Below are positions 59,729 to 64,000 of a stretch of 64,000 nt of DNA, one piece after another (the first letter of the stretch is position 1; the number at the start of each line of letters is the position of its first letter). The stretch is from Micromonospora sediminimaris. Lineage in GTDB: Bacteria; Actinomycetota; Actinomycetes; Mycobacteriales; Micromonosporaceae. The DNA is taken from NCBI GenBank assembly GCA_900112325.1, contig FOLJ01000010.1:62001-126000 (forward strand), given 5' to 3'. The notes beneath the pieces are model-generated. The model did not search any database. It saw only the letters and a program-made list of their open reading frames with translations, and was not told the origin of the DNA. The position numbers and the translations under genes are program-made.

Positions 59729-60921
59729 GGCTGGTCCTGCCTCTCGGTGAGCCACGTGCGGATCTCGGTGCCGTGCTCGTCGAGACCGGGCGGTGGCAGG
59801 TCGTAGCGGGCCGGGGTGGCGGAGAAGGTGATCGGGTGCCGGACGCTGGGTACCGCCCGGTCGCCCGCGCCGACCTCGACGACGGGGTGGAGGTCGAGTT
59901 CGTCGGCGAGCGCCACGCCGCCGTCGATGGTGTTGATCGGCGCGCACGGCACGCCCGCGGCGATCAGGTCGCGGAACCACTCGTCCTTGCTGCGGGTACG
60001 CAGCCGCTCCAGCAGCAGTGGGCGCAGTTCCTCGCGGTTGGTGGTGCGGTCCTGGTTGCGGCCGAAGCGTGGGTCGTCGACCAGTTCCGGTACGCCGAGC
60101 ACCTCGCAGAGCTTGGCGAACTGGCCGTCGTTGCCGGCGATGACGACCAGTTCACCGTCGGCGGTGGGCAGTGGCTCGTACGGGAACAGGCTCGGGTGGG
60201 CGTTGCCCATCCGGTAGGGCACGGTGTCTCCGGCGACGTAGGCGCTGGAGTGGTTGACCAGGCCGGACAGCGCCGAGGAGAGCAGGTTGACCTCGACGTG
60301 CTGGCCGTCGCCGTCCACACCCCGGTGGTGCAGGGCGGCGAGGATGCCGATGGTGGCGTGCATGCCGGTCATCACGTCGAACACGGAGATGCCGGCCCGG
60401 TACGGCGAGCCGTCCGGGTCACCGGTGAGGCTCATCAGGCCGGAGATCGCCTGCACCATCAGGTCGTAGCCGGGCAGGGCGGCACCAGGGCCGGTGCCGA
60501 AACCGCTGATGGAGGCGTAGACGATGCGCGGGTTGGCGGCGGCGACCGTGTCGTAGTCGAGGCCGAAGCGGCGCAGCCCGCCCGGCTTGAAGTTCTCGAT
60601 CAGCACGTCGGCGCGGTCGGCGAGGGCTTGGGCCACCGCCAGATCGTCGGGGTCGCGCAGGTCCAGGGCGATGGAGCGCTTGTTGCGGTTGATCCCCAGG
60701 TAGTAGGTGGAGACGCCGTCGCGTACCGGCGGCATCCAGGTGCGGGTGTCGTCGCCGCCGGGGCTCTCCACCTTGACCACCTCGGCGCCCATGTCGGCCA
60801 GCAGCATGGTGGCGTACGGCCCGGCCAGGATCCGGGAGAAGTCGGCGACCAGCAGGCCCCGTAGTGGACCACCGCTCGCCGTCGGTTCCGGTTCGCGTCC
60901 GTGCTCGGCTGCCATCGACAT
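59725..60921 (-). CDS. CaiB/BaiF family CoA-transferase
   Basis: A 398-residue class III CoA-transferase. The typical start LLVADFSRILAGPYATMLLA is followed by DMGAEVVKVESPGGDDTR, NRNKRSIALDLR, and the catalytic Asp segment ALPGYDLMVQAISGLMSLTG (about 165-184). It moves CoA from a donor to a carboxylic acid, here likely the ring-cleavage product. It is the first gene of the minus-strand operon; GGGAG lies before ATG 60921, with ATG 60915 as alternative. A 14-bp inverted repeat at 60941-60954 sits right upstream. Confidence 0.92.
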   Translation of the reverse strand: MSMAAEHGREPEPTASGGPLRGLLVADFSRILAGPYATMLLADMGAEVVKVESPGGDDTRTWMPPVRDGVSTYYLGINRNKRSIALDLRDPDDLAVAQALADRADVLIENFKPGGLRRFGLDYDTVAAANPRIVYASISGFGTGPGAALPGYDLMVQAISGLMSLTGDPDGSPYRAGISVFDVMTGMHATIGILAALHHRGVDGDGQHVEVNLLSSALSGLVNHSSAYVAGDTVPYRMGNAHPSLFPYEPLPTADGELVVIAGNDGQFAKLCEVLGVPELVDDPRFGRNQDRTTNREELRPLLLERLRTRSKDEWFRDLIAAGVPCAPINTIDGGVALADELDLHPVVEVGAGDRAVPSVRHPITFSATPARYDLPPPGLDEHGTEIRTWLTERQDQP

Positions 60922-60940
60922 CCCACTCCCGACCGCTAGG

Positions 60941-60954
60941 CGGACATCTGTCCG
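60941..60954 (-). promoter_or_regulatory. Operator-like inverted repeat, CoA-transferase side
   Basis: CGGACATCTGTCCG, i.e. CGGACA-N2-TGTCCG, lies 20 bases before the CoA-transferase start. The exact reverse complement occurs at 61054-61067 on the other side of the divergent promoter. An IclR-type regulator is encoded three genes-lengths away at 62598, the natural candidate to bind both. Confidence 0.75.
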
Positions 60955-61053
60955 TGACTGCCGAGTATTCGAGCGGATGTGCGCCATGTCAACCGTTGAC
61001 ACCTCCGGGAAGGGGCACCCACACTTGCGCCCAACGTAGGTCCGCCCGCAGTA

Positions 61054-61067
61054 CGGACAGATGTCCG
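61054..61067 (+). promoter_or_regulatory. Operator-like inverted repeat, amidohydrolase side
   Basis: CGGACAGATGTCCG, the reverse complement of the 60941-60954 site, lies 41 bases before the amidohydrolase ATG. Centre-to-centre distance of the two sites is 113 bases. An ATG inside this repeat opens a longer reading of the amidohydrolase frame, but it lies in the operator and is not preferred. Confidence 0.75.
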
Positions 61068-61108
61068 CAGACGTGGGCCGGATTGACCACCGCTGGGAGT
61101 TGACCGCC

Positions 61109-62566
61109 ATGAGCGCACCTGTATCAGGCCCGAGTCCCGACCGTCCCCTGCTGTTCCGCAACGGCCTCGTCCTGACCATGGACGACACACACCGCGTCCT
61201 GCCCGGCACCGACGTCCTGGTCGTCGGCGAGCGGATCGCCGAGATCGGCGTCGGGCTGGCCGTCCCCGACGGCGCCATCGAGATCGACGCGTCCGGTGGC
61301 ATCCTCATGCCCGGAATGATCGACACCCACCGGCACATGTGGCAGACCGCGATGCGCGGCTACGGTGCCGACTGGACACTGACCCAGTACTTCGTCTGGT
61401 ACTACCTGGAGTCCGGCAAGCTGTTCCGCCCCGAGGACATCTACGCCGGCAACCTGCTCGCCGCCATCGAGGCCATCGACGCCGGTGTCACCACCACCGT
61501 CGACTGGTCACACGGCCTGCAGAGCACCGACCACGCCGACGCCGCCGTCGACGCCCTGCGGGAGGTGCCCGGCCGCTTCGTCCTCGCGTACGGCAACATC
61601 CAGCAGGGGCCGTGGGAGTGGTCGACAAGCCCACAGTTCCGCGACTTCGTCGAGCGTCGTTTCCACAGCCGCGACGACATGCTCGGCCTGCAACTGGCCT
61701 TCGACGTCACCGGCGACCCAGCCTTCCCCGAGCGGGCCGCGTTCGAGGTGGCCCGGGAACTGGACCTGCCGGTCACCACGCACGCCGGGGTGTGGGGCGC
61801 GACGAACGACGACGGTATCCGGCTGATGCACGAGAACGGCTTCATGACCCCGTCCACGGTGTACGTGCACGCCGCCACGCTCACCAACGACTCGTACCAT
61901 CGCATCGCCGCGACCGGCGGCTCGGTGTCGGTGTCGACGGAGAGTGAGCAGAGCGCGGGGCAGGGCTACCCGCCCACCTGGGCGCTGTGCCACCACGACA
62001 TCCCGGTGTCGCTGTCGATGGACACCAGCGTCTGGTGGAGCGGCGACCTGTTCTCCGCGATGCGGACCACGCTCGGCGCCGACCGCTCGCGTGAGCACCT
62101 GGAGGCCCACGCCCGGGCCGACACCGTCACCCACTGCCGGCTGCGCGCCGAGCAGGTCGTCGACTGGGCCACCCGGGGCGGCAGCCGCGCGCTCGGCCTG
62201 GACGACGTGGTGGGCAGCGTGGCGACGGGCAGGAAGGCCGACCTCGTACTGATCAAGAACGACCGCTCGCCGGTGATGTTCCCGATCCTCAACCCGTACG
62301 GCCATGTCGCGTTCCAGGCGCAGCGCGGCGACGTGCACAGCGTGGTGGTCAACGGTCGACTGGTCAAGCACGACCACCAGCTGCTCGGGGTGGACCTGGC
62401 CAAGGCCCGCCGGCACGTCGAACAGACCATCGACCACCTGGTCGGCGAGATGGGCGCCGAGGCGTGGGCCAAGGGCATGAACCCCGACATCCCGGAGACG
62501 AAGATCCAGGAGAACCCGTACACCTACACCGAGTGGGACGCCGGCTCGGCGCAGTGGAAGCATTGA
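61109..62566 (+). CDS. Amidohydrolase-superfamily enzyme (TRZ/ATZ-like)
   Basis: A 485-residue cytosine-deaminase/ATZ-type metal-dependent hydrolase. The metal motif is MIDTHRHMWQTAM (about 68-80), with PVTTHAGVWGATND (His, about 225-238) and SLSMDTSVWWSGDLFSAMR (the catalytic Asp, about 304-322). Such enzymes deaminate or dechlorinate rings or cleave cyclic amides. It may open or deaminate the ring compound that feeds the divergent dioxygenase operon. GGGAG ten bases upstream supports the ATG at 61109. The IclR gene follows after 31 bases. Confidence 0.9.
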   Translation: MSAPVSGPSPDRPLLFRNGLVLTMDDTHRVLPGTDVLVVGERIAEIGVGLAVPDGAIEIDASGGILMPGMIDTHRHMWQTAMRGYGADWTLTQYFVWYYLESGKLFRPEDIYAGNLLAAIEAIDAGVTTTVDWSHGLQSTDHADAAVDALREVPGRFVLAYGNIQQGPWEWSTSPQFRDFVERRFHSRDDMLGLQLAFDVTGDPAFPERAAFEVARELDLPVTTHAGVWGATNDDGIRLMHENGFMTPSTVYVHAATLTNDSYHRIAATGGSVSVSTESEQSAGQGYPPTWALCHHDIPVSLSMDTSVWWSGDLFSAMRTTLGADRSREHLEAHARADTVTHCRLRAEQVVDWATRGGSRALGLDDVVGSVATGRKADLVLIKNDRSPVMFPILNPYGHVAFQAQRGDVHSVVVNGRLVKHDHQLLGVDLAKARRHVEQTIDHLVGEMGAEAWAKGMNPDIPETKIQENPYTYTEWDAGSAQWKH

Positions 62567-62597
62567 CCGGCAGGTGACCCTCGGAAGGCAGGCAGTG

Positions 62598-63446
62598 ATG
62601 GCACGCGACGCCCGACCCGACTTCATCGAAGCCCTCGCTCGTGGCCTCGACGTCCTGCGCTGCTTCCAGCCCGGTCGACCGGTGATGACGCTCAGCGAGA
62701 TCGCCGGTGCGACCGGGCTGGCCCGGCCGACCGTCCGCCGGATCCTGCTCACCCTCGAGGACCTCGGCTACGTACGCTCCGCCGAACGTGGCTTCGCCCT
62801 CACCCCCCGGGTGCTCGAACTCGGCATGACGTACATCAACGCCCTGGGCGTGTGGGAGGTCGCCCGGCCGCACATGCAGCGGCTCGTCGCCCAGACCAAC
62901 GAGTCGACGTCGATGGCCCAGCTCGACGGCAGTGACATCGTCTACGTCACTCGGGTCGCCGTACCGAAGATCATCACACTGGGGGTGAGCATCGGCACCC
63001 GCTTCCCCGCCCCCGCCACCTCGATGGGCAAGGTGCTGCTCGCCGCCCTGGACGAGGAGACTCTCGACCGGGTGCTCGCCGTGCCCGGCCGGTCCGGCAT
63101 CACGCCCCGCTGGCAGCCCGACCGGGCCGCCCTCGACGCGTCGCTGCGCGAGGTGCGGGCCCGGGGCTGGGCCCTCGCCGACGAGGATCTCGCCCCGGGC
63201 ATCCGGTCGGTCGCCACCGGCGTCCGCGACGGCCGGGGGCGGGTGGTGGCCGCCATCAACGTCACCGTCCACGCGGCCGAGACGTCGGTGCGCACCCTCA
63301 CCGAGGAGCACTTGCCGCGCCTGCTCTGCACCGCCGCCGACATCAGCCGGGACTGGGCGCTGCTCGACGCCGTGCCCAGCGCGCTCCAGGAAGCGACCGT
63401 CGAGCCCGCCCCCGTTCCCGCCGCCCGGGTCGACGCCGGCACCTGA
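62598..63446 (+). CDS. IclR-family transcriptional regulator, PcaU/PobR-like
   Basis: A 282-residue IclR-type regulator. The winged helix (MTLSEIAGATGLARPTVRRI, about 30-49; LEDLGYVRS) is followed by an effector-binding domain (about 85-250; SMAQLDGSDIVYVTRVAVPK and the APATSMGKVLLAAL segment). The pattern is that of PcaU/PobR/PcaR regulators of aromatic catabolism. It is co-oriented with the amidohydrolase, whose promoter carries a matching inverted repeat, so it likely controls both divergent units. The ATG at 62598 follows GGAAGGCAGG. Confidence 0.93.
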   Translation: MARDARPDFIEALARGLDVLRCFQPGRPVMTLSEIAGATGLARPTVRRILLTLEDLGYVRSAERGFALTPRVLELGMTYINALGVWEVARPHMQRLVAQTNESTSMAQLDGSDIVYVTRVAVPKIITLGVSIGTRFPAPATSMGKVLLAALDEETLDRVLAVPGRSGITPRWQPDRAALDASLREVRARGWALADEDLAPGIRSVATGVRDGRGRVVAAINVTVHAAETSVRTLTEEHLPRLLCTAADISRDWALLDAVPSALQEATVEPAPVPAARVDAGT

Positions 63447-63496
63447 CCTGTCGAGCTGACCGCACGAACGGATCGCGCCGGGCGACGCTCCCGCCG

Positions 63497-64000
63497 CTAT
63501 CGCCCGTCGCGCAGCGTGAGCACGTACGTGGCGGTGAGCGCGACCGTGCGGTCCGCGTCCTGGGACAGCTCGGCGAGGGCATGCGCGGCCGTGGCACCGG
63601 GGATGTCGGCGAGCGCCTGGGTCAGCCGACTGCGTACGGGTGAAGCGACGCCGTCGCTGCCGAGGCGCGCGACCAGGTGGCCGGCGATCTGTTCCGCGAG
63701 CGCGGGCTCACCGGCCAGCGCAGTCAGTGCGTCGGCTGCGTCGGCCTCGTTCGTCTCCTCGACGACCATCTCGATCAGGGTCGGGATCGCCTCGGCCACG
63801 CCACGTGCCCCGAGCGCGAGTGCCGCATACCTGCGGACGACGGGGTCGGGGTTGGCGAGGGCGTCCCGCAGCAGCGCGGTCGCGTCGTCGTCCGGGATCT
63901 CGGCGAGGGACTTGACGGCGCGTTTGCGTACCTCTGGGTCGGGTTCGTCGAGTCCCGCTGCCAGCAGCGCGGCGGCGCCGTCGGCCGACTGCGCCAGCGC
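63497..64000 (-). CDS. HEAT-repeat protein (5' end outside window)
   Basis: The frame is open from the TAG at 63499-63497 to the right edge, at least 167 codons. It consists of HEAT-like helical repeats, for example DEPDPEVRKRAVKSLAEIPD, then ANPDPVVRRYAALALGARGV and AIPTLIEMVVEETNEADAAD. HEAT repeats form superhelical scaffolds for protein binding; PBS-lyase-type HEAT proteins are common in actinobacteria. The true start is outside, so neither length nor function can be given. Confidence 0.8.
   Translation of the reverse strand, partial: ALAQSADGAAALLAAGLDEPDPEVRKRAVKSLAEIPDDDATALLRDALANPDPVVRRYAALALGARGVAEAIPTLIEMVVEETNEADAADALTALAGEPALAEQIAGHLVARLGSDGVASPVRSRLTQALADIPGATAAHALAELSQDADRTVALTATYVLTLRDGR

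Overview
The window is high-GC DNA with tightly packed genes, GTG/TTG starts, many 4-base start/stop overlaps and several apparently leaderless promoters. This fits an actinomycete. The gene content (StrR-type regulator, two peptide-type biosynthetic loci, secreted glycosidases, EACC1-caspase genes) suggests a Micromonospora-like member of the Micromonosporaceae; the genus is inference.

Region 1 (1-12000). A PHP hydrolase and a CBS-BON protein are followed by a membrane-protein/ABA4-like/two-component operon and a MoaD-like/BNR-repeat pair. Next comes an EACC1 gene with a caspase-like protease fused to a GH13 (alpha-amylase-like) domain that has lost its catalytic residues. Facing it is a SLOG gene overlapped by a TrkA-N/RyR gene. 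Positions 6603-12000 look like a conflict or stress-sensing island.

Region 2 (12158-26585). Mostly metabolic and secreted functions: an amine oxidase, a GH54-CBM13 arabinofuranosidase, a SoxR-like regulator without an Fe-S cysteine cluster sitting between two identical palindromic promoters (driving an erythromycin-esterase-like gene and an FMN reductase), a serpin, a DUF2075 helicase, a MazG-like hydrolase, and a PQQ-type sugar dehydrogenase with a sugar isomerase.

Region 3 (26687-38109, minus strand). A 14-gene, almost fully overlapping operon that looks like a RiPP locus: radical SAM/SPASM enzyme, HExxH peptide hydroxylase-like protein, a 52-residue precursor candidate, YcaO, TfuA, two methyltransferases, a 2-oxoglutarate oxygenase, a kinase, a protein of unknown function, a thymidylate-kinase-like protein, a Nudix hydrolase, a PLP enzyme and a DUF364-like protein.

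Region 4 (38503-55493). A StrR-like ParB regulator heads a plus-strand locus: three adenylating enzymes, a degenerate condensation domain, two carrier proteins, a ketoreductase, a C39-peptidase ABC exporter, a transglutaminase-like protein, an AurF-like diiron oxygenase, E1alpha/E1beta/E2 of a 2-oxoacid dehydrogenase, and finally a 30-residue peptide with a double-glycine leader and only five residues after the GG. A convergent nucleotidyltransferase closes it. This looks like a hybrid of carrier-protein chemistry and a tiny ribosomal peptide and is the most unusual locus here.

Region 5 (55733-64000). Pyridoxal kinase, then an IclR-type catabolic locus (LigA/LigB-like ring-cleavage dioxygenase, CaiB-type CoA-transferase, citryl-CoA-lyase-like protein, alcohol dehydrogenase, amidohydrolase) with two matching operator-like inverted repeats in its divergent promoter, and a truncated HEAT-repeat gene at the right edge. 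No rRNA, tRNA, CRISPR array, insertion sequence or origin was recognised.
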